Below, piece by piece: positions 1-10,145 of a DNA stretch of 64,000 nucleotides (position 1 is its first letter; every line of letters starts with the position of its first letter). Position numbers and translations under genes: made by a program. The stretch covers positions 62,001-126,000 of the forward strand of contig NZ_JAMBOC010000005.1 in the NCBI RefSeq assembly GCF_023715405.1. The letters are read 5' to 3'. Source of the stretch: Solibacillus isronensis. Lineage in GTDB: Bacteria > Bacillota > Bacilli > Bacillales_A > Planococcaceae. The notes beneath the pieces are model-generated. The model was given only the letters and a program-made list of their open reading frames with translations. It was not told the DNA's origin and ran no database searches.

Positions 1-254
1 TGACGGTAAGGTGCATATGGACCTCCGATATCAATTGACTCATCCGGCATAATGCCTAACCAGCGTAAGTTATCAAGTTGAGAAGCTTCTCCACCCTCTA
101 CATTACGTTCAATATCTGTATCTTCAATACGTACTACAAAAGTACCGTTGTGATGTTTTGCATATAAATAGTTGAATAAAGCTGTACGTGCGCCACCGAT
201 ATGTAAAAATCCTGTTGGCGATGGTGCATAACGAACGCGAACTGTTTTCGTCAT
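1..254 (-). CDS. gltX: Glutamyl-tRNA synthetase, 5' part only (runs off the window)
   Basis: The first 84 codons of a class I aminoacyl-tRNA synthetase are visible; the rest lies beyond base 1. The protein starts [15 protein letters not shown] and carries the class I ATP-binding signature as HIGG at residues 18-21, followed by [11 protein letters not shown] and RIEDTD, which is typical of GltX. It charges tRNA-Glu (and in many Firmicutes also tRNA-Gln, later amidated) in the cytoplasm. The ATG is preceded by TTAGGAGG at good spacing. It follows ispF on the same strand, as in Bacillus (ispD-ispF-gltX), but with a 198-base gap containing a hairpin, so it may have its own promoter. No T-box leader is evident in that gap. 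Confidence 0.95.
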   Translation of the reverse strand, partial: MTKTVRVRYAPSPTGFLHIGGARTALFNYLYAKHHNGTFVVRIEDTDIERNVEGGEASQLDNLRWLGIMPDESIDIGGPYAPYR

Positions 255-419
255 AAAATTTGCCTCCTAATTTTAGCGTTAAAACGCTCGACCTTTTTCG
301 CATATAAAAAAGTTTACTTTTATATGTATATGAACGGACATTATATTGTCCAATATCGGCACAATAGATGTCTTTTAAACTTTAACCATTCTACCACTGT
401 AAGTTATTAAATTAAAGTA

Positions 420-444
420 GCGTGTGTCGATTTTTGACACACGC
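420..444 (-). terminator. Hairpin after ispF
   Basis: A perfect inverted repeat with arms GCGTGTGTC and GACACACGC lies just beyond the ispF stop codon. On the minus strand it is followed by an AT-rich stretch with only short T runs, so it may be a weak terminator or a processing hairpin between ispF and gltX. Confidence 0.5.
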
Positions 445-452
445 CCTCATTT

Positions 453-929
453 TTAAGCTTTTACTAAAAGAATCGTTGCCATTGCTGCAATTCCTTCTTC
501 ACGGCCAACAAAACCTAACTTCTCCGTTGTTGTCGCTTTTACATTTACTTGCGAAGGTTCCGCATTCAGTAATTGTGCGATACGGTTTTGCATTTGTGAG
601 ATATATGGAGCCATTTTCGGACGCTGTGCCATAATTGTACAATCCACATTGCCTAATTTATATCCACGTTCTTCTACCATCTTCCAAATATATTCAAGTA
701 ACTTCGCTGAATCTGCATCTTTCCACTCCGGATCTGTATCAGGGAAGTGACGGCCAATATCCCCTTCTCCAATTGCACCTAATGCCGCGTCTGTCACTGT
801 ATGTAAAAGTACATCGGCATCCGAATGACCTACTAAGCCGCGCTCATGCGGTATTGTAATACCACCTAAAATTAATGGACGTCCTTCTGCAAATTCATGA
901 ACGTCAAATCCTTGTCCAATTCGAAACAT
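453..929 (-). CDS. ispF: 2-C-methyl-D-erythritol 2,4-cyclodiphosphate synthase
   Basis: This enzyme performs the fifth step of the MEP isoprenoid pathway, cyclising CDP-methylerythritol 2-phosphate to the cyclodiphosphate with release of CMP. At 158 residues it is full length. The metal ligands are visible as D9 and H11 in FDVHEF and H43 in the HSDADVLLH motif, and the [11 protein letters not shown] segment is typical. It lies 121 bases after ispD on the same strand, the two acting two steps apart in one pathway. It works as a cytoplasmic trimer in characterised family members. Confidence 0.96.
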   Translation of the reverse strand: MFRIGQGFDVHEFAEGRPLILGGITIPHERGLVGHSDADVLLHTVTDAALGAIGEGDIGRHFPDTDPEWKDADSAKLLEYIWKMVEERGYKLGNVDCTIMAQRPKMAPYISQMQNRIAQLLNAEPSQVNVKATTTEKLGFVGREEGIAAMATILLVKA

Positions 930-1050
930 ATCGTTGCTAGCCTACAAAGTAAACTAGCCTTCACCTTCTTTCTGCTAATCTCATTATCATTAGTATAATC
1001 AACTTGTCCGGAAAAAGCCTCGCAAACCTATTTTCTTTTCAAGGTATCTT

Positions 1051-1731
1051 CTATTTTCGTTGTTTTAAAATAGCTTCCCCAAAAATCAGATCTTCCTGCG
1101 TTGTCATTTTTACATTTTCATAACTGCATTCCACGATATGAATATCATGTCCTAAACGTTCCACAAGCATTGCTTCATCCGTTCCTAAAAAATCTGCCTT
1201 TTCGGCTTCGTCTTCAGCTTCTGCCAATAAATCGTAACGGAACGCTTGCGGTGTTTGAACCATCCATAAAGAATCGCGGTCAACAGTTTCTTTAATTAGG
1301 CCGTTATGGACGACCTTCATTGTATCCTTTGCACGAACCCCTGCAATAGCCGCTCCTTTTTCATAAGCGACTTTTGCAAGTTCGGCAATCTTTGAAATCG
1401 TAATAAAAGGTCTTGCAGCGTCATGAACAAGGACAACATCCACTGCACTCATTTCTTTAATGCATGCATGCACTGAGTGTTGGCGTTCCTCACCACCTGT
1501 AGGCATACCTTTTACTTTTGCAATATTATACTTTTTGATGAGCGACTGGATAAATGGACGTTCCTCATCTTTTACGGCAAGCCAAATACCCGTACAGTTT
1601 TCATCTTGTTCAAAAACAAGAAGTGTATGAACTAAAATCGGTTTATCCGCTAAGTTTAAAAATAATTTATTTTGCCCGGCACCCATGCGCTTTCCGCTTC
1701 CTGCTGCCGGTAAAACAACTTCATAACGCAA
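1051..1731 (-). CDS. ispD: 2-C-methyl-D-erythritol 4-phosphate cytidylyltransferase
   Basis: IspD transfers CMP from CTP to methylerythritol 4-phosphate in the MEP pathway. The 226-residue protein has the nucleotidyltransferase N-terminus VVLPAAGSGKRMG, the VLVHDAARPF motif near the middle and the QTPQAFRYDLL segment, all family hallmarks. The start appears to be TTG (TTG CGT TAT), preceded by AGGATG; no ATG in a better position is available. It begins 13 bases after the yacL stop, so yacL, ispD and ispF are probably cotranscribed. In B. subtilis the same order is found downstream of clpC-radA-disA. Confidence 0.95.
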   Translation of the reverse strand: MRYEVVLPAAGSGKRMGAGQNKLFLNLADKPILVHTLLVFEQDENCTGIWLAVKDEERPFIQSLIKKYNIAKVKGMPTGGEERQHSVHACIKEMSAVDVVLVHDAARPFITISKIAELAKVAYEKGAAIAGVRAKDTMKVVHNGLIKETVDRDSLWMVQTPQAFRYDLLAEAEDEAEKADFLGTDEAMLVERLGHDIHIVECSYENVKMTTQEDLIFGEAILKQRK

Positions 1732-1744
1732 AATGCTTCACATC

Positions 1745-2818
1745 CTAATCCTCTTTTGGCTTGGCAAAAATCATTCGCCCTGCCGACGTTTGAAGTACGC
1801 TCGTTACCGTAACAGTAATCGCCTGGCCAATATAGCTTCGGCCACCTTCTACTACAATCATTGTTCCGTCATCTAAATAGGCGACACCTTGATTGTGTTC
1901 TTTCCCGTCTTTAATGACAACGACTTGCATATCTTCACCCGGAATAACGACCGGTTTCACCGCATTTGCCAAATCATTAATATTCAATACTTGTACACGG
2001 TGCAGTTCACAAACTTTATTTAAGTTGAAATCATTCGTCAATATTTGAGCACTCATGTTTTTTGCTAAGCGAACCAGCTTTAAGTCCACTTCGGACACAT
2101 CATCAAAATCAACTTCCGTAATAAGTACCTTCGAAGCACGTTCGTCCTGAAGACGTTTTAAAATATCGAGACCTCTGCGACCACGCGTACGCTTCAATGT
2201 ATCAGATGAATCCGCAATATGCTGGAGTTCTGTTAATACAAACTGAGGTACGACTAAAATCCCTTCAACAAAACCTGTTGTTGAAATATCGGCAATACGC
2301 CCATCAATGATGACACTCGTATCAAGTAATTTATACTGCTCCTGAACTTCCTTGACAGATCCGTCACTTTGACGCTTTTTCGTGGATTTCCCGGAAAAGA
2401 TCTGCAATAGCTCATCCCGTTTACTGAAACCTAACCGGAAACCGAGATAGCCCAGAACAATGGATAAAATAGCAGGAACAACAGCGGTAATAACGGGAAT
2501 GTTCATTTGATTGATTGCGACCCCGACCAATGTTGCTACACATAGTCCTACGATTAAACCGAGTGTACCAAACAGTAAATCTGCTGCAGGCAATTTGAAT
2601 AATACTTCCTCTAACCAAGTAATTAATTTTACAAAGTAATCAGATAATGCAAACGATAAAACGAATAATAAAGCAGCACCTATCGCAACACTGAAGTATG
2701 GATTATTAAGCCAAGGATTGGATGATAAGTTCATGAATGCATATAAGGGCGGTAAGAAAATAAGGCCTAATGCTCCACCGATAAATAAAAATGCTACTTG
2801 AATTATTTTCTTCAACAT
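1745..2818 (-). CDS. yacL: PIN/TRAM domain membrane protein, YacL family
   Basis: This is an integral membrane protein of about 357 residues with four N-terminal hydrophobic segments (roughly residues 5-130), then a PIN-type nuclease-like domain (YKLLDTSVIIDGRIADI, with acidic residues, and ILTNDFNLNKV) and a C-terminal TRAM domain (about residues 285-350). The PIN fold is usually associated with RNA cleavage, TRAM with RNA binding; the biological substrate of YacL is not established. I place the start at the ATG behind GGAGGTG, three codons inside the longest frame. It is the conserved neighbour of ispD in Bacillales. Confidence 0.88.
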   Translation of the reverse strand: MLKKIIQVAFLFIGGALGLIFLPPLYAFMNLSSNPWLNNPYFSVAIGAALLFVLSFALSDYFVKLITWLEEVLFKLPAADLLFGTLGLIVGLCVATLVGVAINQMNIPVITAVVPAILSIVLGYLGFRLGFSKRDELLQIFSGKSTKKRQSDGSVKEVQEQYKLLDTSVIIDGRIADISTTGFVEGILVVPQFVLTELQHIADSSDTLKRTRGRRGLDILKRLQDERASKVLITEVDFDDVSEVDLKLVRLAKNMSAQILTNDFNLNKVCELHRVQVLNINDLANAVKPVVIPGEDMQVVVIKDGKEHNQGVAYLDDGTMIVVEGGRSYIGQAITVTVTSVLQTSAGRMIFAKPKED

Positions 2819-3103
2819 TTGTTTCACCTCCAGTTAATAATTATACATCTAAAGTTTCATTCATGCGAAGTCCAGGTACCAAAAGCAAGGGCAAATAATC
2901 AACAAAATGCAATTACATTCCAATATTAGGATTTTACCCATTTTTTAAGTTTATTCCCTATTTTTTTTAGTTAAATTTACGCGATATTAATTCAAAAATG
3001 ACATACTTCATTCTAAATTCCCACTACCAGTAGTTTAGTTAAATTAATGCATATACTATTTTAGTATAATAGAAAAATTAAACTTAGAAGAGGAGAATAC
3101 GTT
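2819..3103. other. Divergent intergenic region where disA would be expected
   Basis: This 285-base AT-rich gap separates yacL (minus) from the acetate-transporter gene (plus). A TATAAT hexamer at 3065-3070 sits 34 bases before the transporter start and may be its -10 box, but I see no good -35. No remnant of a disA reading frame is recognisable here on either strand. Confidence 0.5.
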
Positions 3104-3751
3104 TTGAATACTGCAAAAGAAGTAAAAATTTCTACTGCTGACCCGTCTGCAATTGGTTTGTTCGGTTTGGCGATTGTAACATTTGTTGCTTCCACTCAAA
3201 AATTAGGCTGGACAGATGGCTTAGGTTTGGTTATTCCTTGGGCAATATTTTTAGGAGGTATTGCACAATTTTATGCATCAGTATTAGATTCAAGGCATAA
3301 TAATACATTCGGTACGACGGCATTCGGCGCATATGGTTTGTTCTGGATGGGTGTAGGCATGAGCTGGTTCGTTCAAGCCGGTGTATTTGGTGCAACATTA
3401 CAGGCGTCTGCTGATACAACTCAGCTCGGTGTTGTGTATTTAGGTTATTTAATCTTTACCCTATTTATGACGATTGGTGCAGCTGAAACAAATAAAGTTC
3501 TATTCGCCATCTTCGTAATGATCGACTTCTTATTTATCGGCCTGGCATTAAGCTCATTTGGAATTATGGAGCACGGCATGCATTTACTTGCAGCCTACTC
3601 TGAGTTAATCATTGCTCTGTTATCACTTTACGGTGCGGGTGCTAATGTATTGAACAAGCATTTCGGCTTCAACTTCCTGCCGATTGGAAAGCCTTTTGGC
3701 ATTTTCACAAGAGAAGCATTTTTAAAGAAGGAAAAAACAGTAAAAGCATAA
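3104..3751 (+). CDS. Acetate uptake transporter, GPR1/FUN34/YaaH (SatP) family
   Basis: This is a small polytopic membrane protein of 215 residues with six hydrophobic segments. The N-terminal ADPSAIGLFGLAIVTFVAS is a variant of the family signature (usually NPAPLGL), and the pattern GGIAQFYASVLDSRHNNTFGTTAFGAYGLFW is characteristic. Characterised members carry acetate and succinate, probably with protons. The start is TTG behind AGGAGAA. The gene stands alone on the plus strand between yacL and radA, both on the minus strand, and shares a bidirectional terminator with radA. The location interrupts the usual radA-disA-yacL order. Confidence 0.87.
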   Translation: MNTAKEVKISTADPSAIGLFGLAIVTFVASTQKLGWTDGLGLVIPWAIFLGGIAQFYASVLDSRHNNTFGTTAFGAYGLFWMGVGMSWFVQAGVFGATLQASADTTQLGVVYLGYLIFTLFMTIGAAETNKVLFAIFVMIDFLFIGLALSSFGIMEHGMHLLAAYSELIIALLSLYGAGANVLNKHFGFNFLPIGKPFGIFTREAFLKKEKTVKA

Positions 3752-3753
3752 AG

Positions 3754-3795
3754 AAAAAAGGCATGAAAAGTATTTTCACTTTTCATGCCTTTTTT
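3754..3795. terminator. Bidirectional terminator between satP-like gene and radA
   Basis: The repeat has arms AAAAAAGGCATGAAAAGT and ACTTTTCATGCCTTTTTT around a six-base loop. It has a T run in both directions and lies between convergent genes, so it can end both transcripts. Confidence 0.9.
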
Positions 3796-3820
3796 GAACA
3801 TATTACCAAAAATATATTCT

Positions 3821-5194
3821 CTATAAATTTTGGAAAGATTCCCGCAGTGCATCACTGATTGTTTCGACGCCAACGACTTGAATGTCCGGCGGGAATTCCC
3901 ACCCACCAATATTAGAAGCTGGAATAAAGGCGCGTTTAAATCCTAACTTTGCTGCTTCCTGTACACGCTGTTCAATTCTCGAAACGCGGCGTACTTCACC
4001 AGTTAACCCTACTTCCCCGATAAAGCAGTCTGTCGGACGTACTGTCTGGTCTTTAAAGCTTGAAACAATACTTGTTAATACAGCTAAATCAATTGCCGGC
4101 TCATCCAATTTCACGCCACCCGCAACTTTAATATACGCATCCTGTGCCTGAAGCATCATGCCCATGCGTTTTTCCAATACCGCCATTAAAAGCTGGACAC
4201 GGTTTTGATCAACCCCTGTTGCCATACGCTTCGGATAATTGAAACTCGTTGGTGTAACAAGAGACTGGATTTCTACCAAAATCGGACGTGTCCCTTCCAT
4301 CGATGCAACGATCGTTGAGCCAGGGGCACCTTGCGAGCGTTCCTGTAAAAACAGCTCAGAGGGATTCAATACTTCCTTTAACCCTCCATGAAGCATTTCA
4401 AAAATCGCAATTTCATTTGTAGAACCAAAACGGTTTTTCTGGCTTCGTAAAATTCGGTGGTTATGGTGGCGTTCCCCTTCAAAGTAAAGCACCGTGTCTA
4501 CCATATGTTCTAAAATACGCGGTCCGGCAATCTGACCTTCTTTTGTAACATGACCAACAAGGAAGATAGCAATATTTTTTGTTTTTGCAATGCGCATCAG
4601 TTCCGCTGTACATTCACGTACTTGCGACACACTGCCCGGTGCACTTGTTATTTCCGGGTGGTGTACCGTTTGAATCGAATCGACAATAACAAATTTCGGT
4701 TGTACTTCATCAATTGTCTGATTTAAAAACTCCAGATTCGTTTCCGAGTAAATATAAAGCTCCGGCGTATGTACACCTAATCGTTCAGCACGCAGCTTCG
4801 TCTGACGTACAGATTCTTCACCGGAAATATATAAAACACGTTTTCCCTGATTGGAAAGAAGCGCTGATACTTGCAGTAATAAAGTCGATTTTCCGATACC
4901 TGGATCACCGCCTATCAATACAAGTGAACCTGGTACGATACCGCCTCCGAGTACACGGTTGAACTCATTCATTTCTGTGGCGATACGTGTTTCTTCCTGT
5001 ACCTCCACATGAATAATAGGTGTTGCCTTTGTAGCTGTTGTAGAATGCTGGAACGCACCACGCGGACCTTTTGTGATGACTTCGACTTCTTCATTCATCG
5101 TATTCCATTCACCACAGCCAGGACAGCGCCCCATCCATTTTGCCGCCTCATAGCCACAGCTGCTGCACATAAATTTAGACTTCTTTTTTGCCAT
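3821..5194 (-). CDS. radA: DNA repair protein RadA (Sms)
   Basis: RadA is a RecA-like branch-migration ATPase used in recombination and repair. In the 457-residue protein an N-terminal C4 zinc finger (C10, C13, C24, C27) is followed by the RecA-like core with Walker [11 protein letters not shown] around residue 100, the RadA-specific KNRFG motif around residue 253 and a Lon-protease-like C-terminal domain lacking the protease dyad. It follows clpC as in Bacillus, but a strong terminator between them suggests separate expression. The next gene in Bacillus, disA, is absent. Confidence 0.96.
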   Translation of the reverse strand: MAKKKSKFMCSSCGYEAAKWMGRCPGCGEWNTMNEEVEVITKGPRGAFQHSTTATKATPIIHVEVQEETRIATEMNEFNRVLGGGIVPGSLVLIGGDPGIGKSTLLLQVSALLSNQGKRVLYISGEESVRQTKLRAERLGVHTPELYIYSETNLEFLNQTIDEVQPKFVIVDSIQTVHHPEITSAPGSVSQVRECTAELMRIAKTKNIAIFLVGHVTKEGQIAGPRILEHMVDTVLYFEGERHHNHRILRSQKNRFGSTNEIAIFEMLHGGLKEVLNPSELFLQERSQGAPGSTIVASMEGTRPILVEIQSLVTPTSFNYPKRMATGVDQNRVQLLMAVLEKRMGMMLQAQDAYIKVAGGVKLDEPAIDLAVLTSIVSSFKDQTVRPTDCFIGEVGLTGEVRRVSRIEQRVQEAAKLGFKRAFIPASNIGGWEFPPDIQVVGVETISDALRESFQNL

Positions 5195-5346
5195 TTTGCT
5201 AGCTCCTTCGAATGTGTGTTCCTATAATTGTACACGAAACAAAATCGAATACCCACTAATCTGCCGCAAAATTCTTTTTCGGTTAGCGTTCCTACAAAAA
5301 TAATTTCGGTTTAGCGAGAACTCTCCGATTCCTAACGACGATAGTA

Positions 5347-5387
5347 TAAAAAACAGACGAAGCAGGAATTACCCGCCTCGTCTGTTT
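5347..5387 (-). terminator. Terminator after clpC
   Basis: An inverted repeat with arms AAACAGACGA and TCGTCTGTTT and additional GC pairing in the interior is followed on the minus strand by a T6 run. It ends the ctsR-mcsA-mcsB-clpC transcript three bases after the clpC stop. Confidence 0.88.
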
Positions 5388-5389
5388 AA

Positions 5390-7834
5390 TTAATTCGTTG
5401 CTACTTTTTCTTGTGTTCGTACGATAAACTCATCATCTGCATAATCAAGTACGACTGTTTGCGTCTTATCCAATGTACCTTTTAAAAGTTCTTCGGATAA
5501 GCGGTCTTCTACATGTTTTTGTAATGCACGGCGCAATGGACGCGCACCATATTGCGGATCATAGCCTTCTTCCGAAATTTTAACAAGCGCTGCATCCGTA
5601 AGCTGCAGTTCGATATCCTGCTCTTTTAGACGCTTCGTTAAAGAGTTCGCCATTAATGATACGATTTCTTTTAAGTGATCCTTTTCTAATGAATGGAACA
5701 CGATCATTTCATCAATACGGTTTAAGAACTCTGGGCGGAACGCTTTTTTCAGTTCTTCCAGCATTGTGCTCTTCATGTCTTTATCTTTCGATGCATTTAG
5801 ACCAGCACTGAATCCTACATGCTTGCGATATTTCAGTGCATCTGCCCCAACATTCGATGTCATAATGACAACTGTATTGCGGAAATCGACAACACGACCT
5901 TTTGAATCAGTTAAGCGGCCGTCTTCCAGCACTTGTAATAAGATGTTGAACACATCCGGATGCGCCTTTTCGATTTCATCCAACAGTACAACCGAATATG
6001 GTTTACGACGGACTTTCTCTGTTAATTGGCCTCCATCTTCAAATCCTACATAGCCCGGAGGCGAACCGACTAAACGAGAAGTCGAATGTTTCTCCATATA
6101 CTCTGACATATCTACACGGATCATCGCATCTTCATCACCGAACATTACTTCAGCAAGTGCTCGCGCAAGTTCTGTTTTACCGACACCTGTAGGACCAAGG
6201 AAGATAAATGAACCGATTGGACGTTTTGGATCTTTTAAGCCTGCACGTGCACGGCGGATTGCACGGGAAATTGCCTCTACCGCTTCACCTTGACCAACTA
6301 CGCGTTTGTGTAACTCTTCCTCAAGGTTTAATAACTTCGCAGATTCTGCCTGTGCGATTTTTGAAACCGGAATTCCCGTCCACATCGCTACCACTTGCGC
6401 GATGTCGTCAACATATACTGTAGACTCTTCTTTGCCTTGTTTTTCTTTCCACTCTTTTTTCAGTTGTTCAAGCTCTTGTTTCAGCTTCTGCTCTGTATCA
6501 CGCAATGCAGCAGCTTTTTCAAATTCCTGTCCTGAAACTGCGGCATTCTTTTCAGACTTAATGCCTTCCAATTTATCTTCCAACTCTTTTAAATTAGGTG
6601 GAACAGTATAAGAGCGTAAGCGCACTTTTGAACCAGCTTCATCGATTAAGTCAATTGCCTTATCCGGTAAGAAACGATCTGAAATGTAGCGATCTGATAA
6701 TTTGGCAGCTGCTTCTACCGCTTCATCCGAAATTTTCACACGGTGATGTGCTTCATAGCGGTCACGTAAACCATTAATGATTTGGATTGTTTCTTCAACA
6801 GATGGCTCATCAACTTGGATTGGTTGGAAACGACGCTCTAATGCCGCGTCCTTTTCGATATATTTGCGGTATTCATCCAATGTTGTTGCACCGATACATT
6901 GCAGTTCGCCACGAGCCAATGATGGTTTTAAAATGTTCGATGCATCAATTGCACCTTCCGCGCCACCTGCACCAATCAATGTATGAAGCTCATCGATGAA
7001 TAAAATAATATTGCCAGCCTGGCGAATTTCATCCATTACTTTTTTCAGACGGTCTTCAAATTCCCCACGATATTTAGTACCTGCAACAACTGTACCCATA
7101 TCAAGCGTCATTACACGTTTATCGCGCAGTGTTTCCGGAACTTCATTATTGATAATTTGCTGTGCCAATCCTTCTGCAATAGCTGTTTTACCGACACCTG
7201 GTTCCCCGATCAGTACCGGGTTGTTTTTTGTACGGCGTGACAGTACTTCTACAACACGTGTAATTTCTTTTGAGCGGCCGATAACCGGGTCAAGTGAACC
7301 TTCACGCGCTACCGCTGTTAAATCGCGGGCTAAACTATCAAGTGTTGGTGTATTTACTGTTTGCGTCATGCTGGAGTTACCGCTATTGTTAGAATCATTA
7401 TTGCCTAATAACAGTAAAACTTGCTGGCGTGCTTTATTGATGCTTACACCTGTATTCGCCAATACGCGGGCAGCAACCCCTTCACCTTCACGAATTAAAG
7501 CTAATAAAATATGCTCTGTTCCGACATATGCATGCCCTAATTTACGTGATTCATCCAATGAAAGTTCGATTACCTTTTTAGCACGTGGTGTGTAATGTAC
7601 GATTGGACCTACATCTTCAGTACCTTTTCCAACGAGTTCCTCAATGCCAGTTTCAATCATTTGAGGGCTAATATTAATTGCTTCTAAAGCTTTAGCGGCA
7701 ATTCCGCCACCTTCACGAATTAAGCCAAGTAAAATATGTTCAGTTCCGATTTCTTTATGCTTAAGACGAATTGCCTCTTCCTGAGCAAGTTGTAATACCT
7801 TCTGAGCACGTTGTGTGAATCGATTAAACATCAT
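5390..7834 (-). CDS. clpC: ATP-dependent Clp protease ATP-binding subunit ClpC
   Basis: This is an AAA+ unfoldase that feeds substrates to ClpP, including arginine-phosphorylated proteins marked by McsB. The 814-residue protein has two N-terminal Clp repeats (about 1-145), a first ATPase module with GEPGVGKTA, a UVR/middle coiled-coil region (about 415-460) that binds adaptors, and a second ATPase module with GPTGVGKTE. The length matches Bacillus ClpC. The ATG overlaps the mcsB stop (ATGA), indicating translational coupling. A GGAGAGG site precedes it. Expression is expected to be under CtsR control from the promoter upstream of ctsR. Confidence 0.97.
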   Translation of the reverse strand: MMFNRFTQRAQKVLQLAQEEAIRLKHKEIGTEHILLGLIREGGGIAAKALEAINISPQMIETGIEELVGKGTEDVGPIVHYTPRAKKVIELSLDESRKLGHAYVGTEHILLALIREGEGVAARVLANTGVSINKARQQVLLLLGNNDSNNSGNSSMTQTVNTPTLDSLARDLTAVAREGSLDPVIGRSKEITRVVEVLSRRTKNNPVLIGEPGVGKTAIAEGLAQQIINNEVPETLRDKRVMTLDMGTVVAGTKYRGEFEDRLKKVMDEIRQAGNIILFIDELHTLIGAGGAEGAIDASNILKPSLARGELQCIGATTLDEYRKYIEKDAALERRFQPIQVDEPSVEETIQIINGLRDRYEAHHRVKISDEAVEAAAKLSDRYISDRFLPDKAIDLIDEAGSKVRLRSYTVPPNLKELEDKLEGIKSEKNAAVSGQEFEKAAALRDTEQKLKQELEQLKKEWKEKQGKEESTVYVDDIAQVVAMWTGIPVSKIAQAESAKLLNLEEELHKRVVGQGEAVEAISRAIRRARAGLKDPKRPIGSFIFLGPTGVGKTELARALAEVMFGDEDAMIRVDMSEYMEKHSTSRLVGSPPGYVGFEDGGQLTEKVRRKPYSVVLLDEIEKAHPDVFNILLQVLEDGRLTDSKGRVVDFRNTVVIMTSNVGADALKYRKHVGFSAGLNASKDKDMKSTMLEELKKAFRPEFLNRIDEMIVFHSLEKDHLKEIVSLMANSLTKRLKEQDIELQLTDAALVKISEEGYDPQYGARPLRRALQKHVEDRLSEELLKGTLDKTQTVVLDYADDEFIVRTQEKVATN

Positions 7835-8928
7835 AGAAAATCCTCTCCTTTTTCCCCATTGTTTGTAGCTTCATCTTGCTCGTTTAACTTTTCTTGCAAC
7901 AGCTTCGCACGATACATATCGCGTTCTGCCGGTTGTAACGTAGTACCAATATATTGCTGAATGAGTCCAGGTTGCATAATAAGCATGCACTCATTTAGTT
8001 TACGCTGTGAAATTGCTTCTAATAATCCTAAACTTACCCCAAGACGCACATTTGATAAACAGCTAGCCGCTTCTTCACTCGTTAAAATTTTCGCGTACTT
8101 CAATGTACCAAGTGAACGGCTTAAGCGGTCTTCCAACACCGAGGGAGCACGCATCAATAAATTTTTACGTGCAAGCTCTTCCTTTTTGATTACTTGCTCC
8201 ACAACTTCCTGCAGCTCCTGTAAAATCGTTTCTTCTGATTTACCTAATGTAATCTGGTTTGATATTTGATAAATATTCCCTAAATTTTCACTGCCTTCCC
8301 CATATATACCCCTCACAACCATTCCTAATCTTGTCATCATCTGAATTAATGGATTCATCTGTTTCATCATTGTGAGTGCTGGTAAATGGAGCATGACAGA
8401 AGCTCGAAGTCCTGTTCCGACATTTGTTGGGCAACTTGTCAAATAACCATAGCGGTCTTCATATGCATACGCGATTGACTTACTTAAGTAGCGGTCAATA
8501 TTACGAGCCTTATCAAATGCTTCTTTTAAATTCATCCCTTGCGTAAGACTCTGTATGCGAATATGATCCTCTTCATTTACTAATATGCTAATGGATTCAT
8601 CTTTTGTTAAAAAAAATGATCCAATTTTTTTTCTTCTTGCCAAATTCGGACTGATCAAATGCTTCTCCACTAAAATTTGGCGTTGTAAAACCGGCATATC
8701 TTTTATTTGGAAATAGGAAAACTGATACGGATTATCATATGAAGACAATAATGACTGCATCATTTTTTCTTCGATTAATTGGGCTTCCTGTTCTGTAAAA
8801 CTAATCGGAAATCGAGTATTGGCAATATTACGAGCAAGCCGAATGCGTGTGCTAATGACGATATCTGAATCGCTTTCGTGCTGCATCCAGCTGGGACTGG
8901 CATTCGTTAAAAAATGCTCGATGTTCAT
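7831..8928 (-). CDS. mcsB: Protein arginine kinase McsB
   Basis: McsB phosphorylates arginine residues on proteins such as CtsR, marking them for ClpCP. The 365-residue protein has the guanido-kinase catalytic pattern, with [12 protein letters not shown] near the N-terminus and [26 protein letters not shown] containing the catalytic cysteine (SCPTN). It lacks the substrate-specificity loop of creatine kinases, as expected for McsB. It overlaps both neighbours by four bases (mcsA stop/mcsB start and mcsB stop/clpC start), so the operon is tightly coupled. The RBS is GAGGGGAA. Confidence 0.95.
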   Translation of the reverse strand: MNIEHFLTNASPSWMQHESDSDIVISTRIRLARNIANTRFPISFTEQEAQLIEEKMMQSLLSSYDNPYQFSYFQIKDMPVLQRQILVEKHLISPNLARRKKIGSFFLTKDESISILVNEEDHIRIQSLTQGMNLKEAFDKARNIDRYLSKSIAYAYEDRYGYLTSCPTNVGTGLRASVMLHLPALTMMKQMNPLIQMMTRLGMVVRGIYGEGSENLGNIYQISNQITLGKSEETILQELQEVVEQVIKKEELARKNLLMRAPSVLEDRLSRSLGTLKYAKILTSEEAASCLSNVRLGVSLGLLEAISQRKLNECMLIMQPGLIQQYIGTTLQPAERDMYRAKLLQEKLNEQDEATNNGEKGEDFL

Positions 8929-9467
8929 GCGTTCCCCTCACCTTCCTGTCTTATTTTACTTTCCAATTCCCTTACTTCATCACGTATGGAAGCTGCATCT
9001 TCAAATCGCTCTTCCGCAATTGCTTGCTGCAGTGATGTTCGGAGCTCTTGGATTTGTTGTTCTACCTTTTCCTTTGAAGGTCCTTCTTCCATATACCCTA
9101 CATGCTGAGTACCTGCCTGAAGACGTTCAAGCAGCTGGGGTAATTGCTCGCTAAATGTTTCGTAACATTGACCGCATCCGAATTTGCCTTGCTTTAAAAA
9201 CTGTCGGTACGTAAACCCGCAGGAAGGACAGGATTTTGGGCTGTTTGTATTAGTTGTCGTGCTTTCTTTCTTTGCATTCACAGGTACAAAATTGAACCAA
9301 TTTGAAATAAGCTGCTGAAGAGATGCAGGCTCTTCATTTACGTCAAATTGAAATGGATGAAATTGAGTGGCACATACTTCACAGTAGTGACGCTCTACTT
9401 TTTGACCATTGTGAACTTGAGTAACGGTAACATTGGCGTGACGCTGTTTACAATGCTCACATATCAT
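8925..9467 (-). CDS. mcsA: McsA, zinc-binding activator of McsB
   Basis: McsA activates the McsB arginine kinase and modulates CtsR. The 180-residue protein shows the expected CxxC zinc sites: CEHC and CEVC in the N-terminal 35 residues and CPSC and CGQC around residues 78-100. A C-terminal UVR motif (VEQQIQELRTSLQQAIAEERFEDAASIRDEVREL) forms a helical hairpin. It lies 12 bases after ctsR and overlaps mcsB by four bases. The start is the ATG behind AGAGGTGG. Confidence 0.94.
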   Translation of the reverse strand: MICEHCKQRHANVTVTQVHNGQKVERHYCEVCATQFHPFQFDVNEEPASLQQLISNWFNFVPVNAKKESTTTNTNSPKSCPSCGFTYRQFLKQGKFGCGQCYETFSEQLPQLLERLQAGTQHVGYMEEGPSKEKVEQQIQELRTSLQQAIAEERFEDAASIRDEVRELESKIRQEGEGNA

Positions 9468-9479
9468 AATAATCCACCT

Positions 9480-9944
9480 CTACTTTTCAAAAGAAATCGT
9501 TTGTAGCATTGCGTGCATAATGCGTGCTCTTAGCTGATCACGCAGCGGCAAAGCTACCTGTAATGTGACACGATCTAAAGCGGCCTTCATAATGCTTGCT
9601 TCTCGTTCTGTAATGATATCCTCATCCAATAAACGGAAAATAATACGCTCAGCATTAGTCTGGGCAATGGCGTTACCTATTTGTGTTTCCATTTCGTCAA
9701 GTAAATTTTTCTTCGAGTGGATTGTTACACGCAAAATCCGAATATAACCGCCACCACCCCGCTTACTCTCTACATAGTAGCCATGCTCGGTCGTGAAACG
9801 CGTATTGATAACGTAATTGATTTGAGAAGGGGCACAGGCAAATTGCTTTGCCAATTCATTTCGTTTTATTTCAATAAGTCCCTGTCCCTCTAATTCAATA
9901 ACTTCCTTCAAATACCCTTCAATTATGTCAGATATATTCCTCAT
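9480..9944 (-). CDS. ctsR: Transcriptional repressor CtsR
   Basis: CtsR is the class III heat-shock repressor of clp genes, released by heat-sensing in its glycine-rich wing. The 154-residue protein has the winged helix at the N-terminus (IKRNELAKQFACAPSQINYVINTRFT) followed by the GGGGYIRI wing with tetraglycine, the thermosensor of the family. I use the internal ATG behind AGAGGTGAG; the longer frame begins at a GTG with no site. A CtsR operator lies directly upstream, so the operon is autoregulated. Confidence 0.95.
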   Translation of the reverse strand: MRNISDIIEGYLKEVIELEGQGLIEIKRNELAKQFACAPSQINYVINTRFTTEHGYYVESKRGGGGYIRILRVTIHSKKNLLDEMETQIGNAIAQTNAERIIFRLLDEDIITEREASIMKAALDRVTLQVALPLRDQLRARIMHAMLQTISFEK

Positions 9945-9971
9945 GCTGTCTCTCACCTCTCATCAACTGAC

Positions 9972-9988
9972 TTTGACTATCTTTGACT
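9972..9988 (-). promoter_or_regulatory. CtsR operator upstream of ctsR
   Basis: On the minus strand the site reads AGTCAAA-GAT-AGTCAAA, a direct heptad repeat with three-base spacer, which closely matches the known CtsR box (RGTCAAA-NAN-RGTCAAA). It lies just downstream of the -10 box, where bound repressor would block transcription start. Confidence 0.92.
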
Positions 9989-9990
9989 TA

Positions 9991-10020
9991 AATATACAAT
10001 ATTTATTTTTTGAAATGCAA
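9991..10020 (-). promoter_or_regulatory. Sigma-A type promoter of the ctsR operon
   Basis: On the minus strand TTGCAT (-35) and TATATT (-10) are separated by 18 bases. The CtsR operator begins three bases after the -10 box. Confidence 0.7.
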
Positions 10021-10078
10021 CTAATCACTCTTGTTTTAGGTTTCCCTATTTTTACATTAATAAATCCCTTTTTATGTA

Positions 10079-10118
10079 AAAAAGCGATAAGGTGTTTTTA
10101 AACAAACCTTACCGCTTT
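10079..10118 (-). terminator. Terminator after the DUF4870-like gene
   Basis: The arms AAAAGCG-TAAGGT and ACCTTA-CGCTTTT surround a short loop, with T6 following on the minus strand. It is positioned to stop the transcript of the small membrane protein at 10146-10451 before it reaches the ctsR promoter. Confidence 0.82.
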
Positions 10119-10145
10119 TATGAACTTTGCCAGAATGAGGGTAAA

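Noticed and set aside
255..419. T-box or other riboswitch ahead of gltX
   Set aside because: I found no T-box core motif and no leader terminator; only short weak repeats are present.
6996..7595. 199-codon plus-strand frame opposite clpC
   Set aside because: It mirrors the well-conserved ClpC coding sequence and has no start signals of its own.
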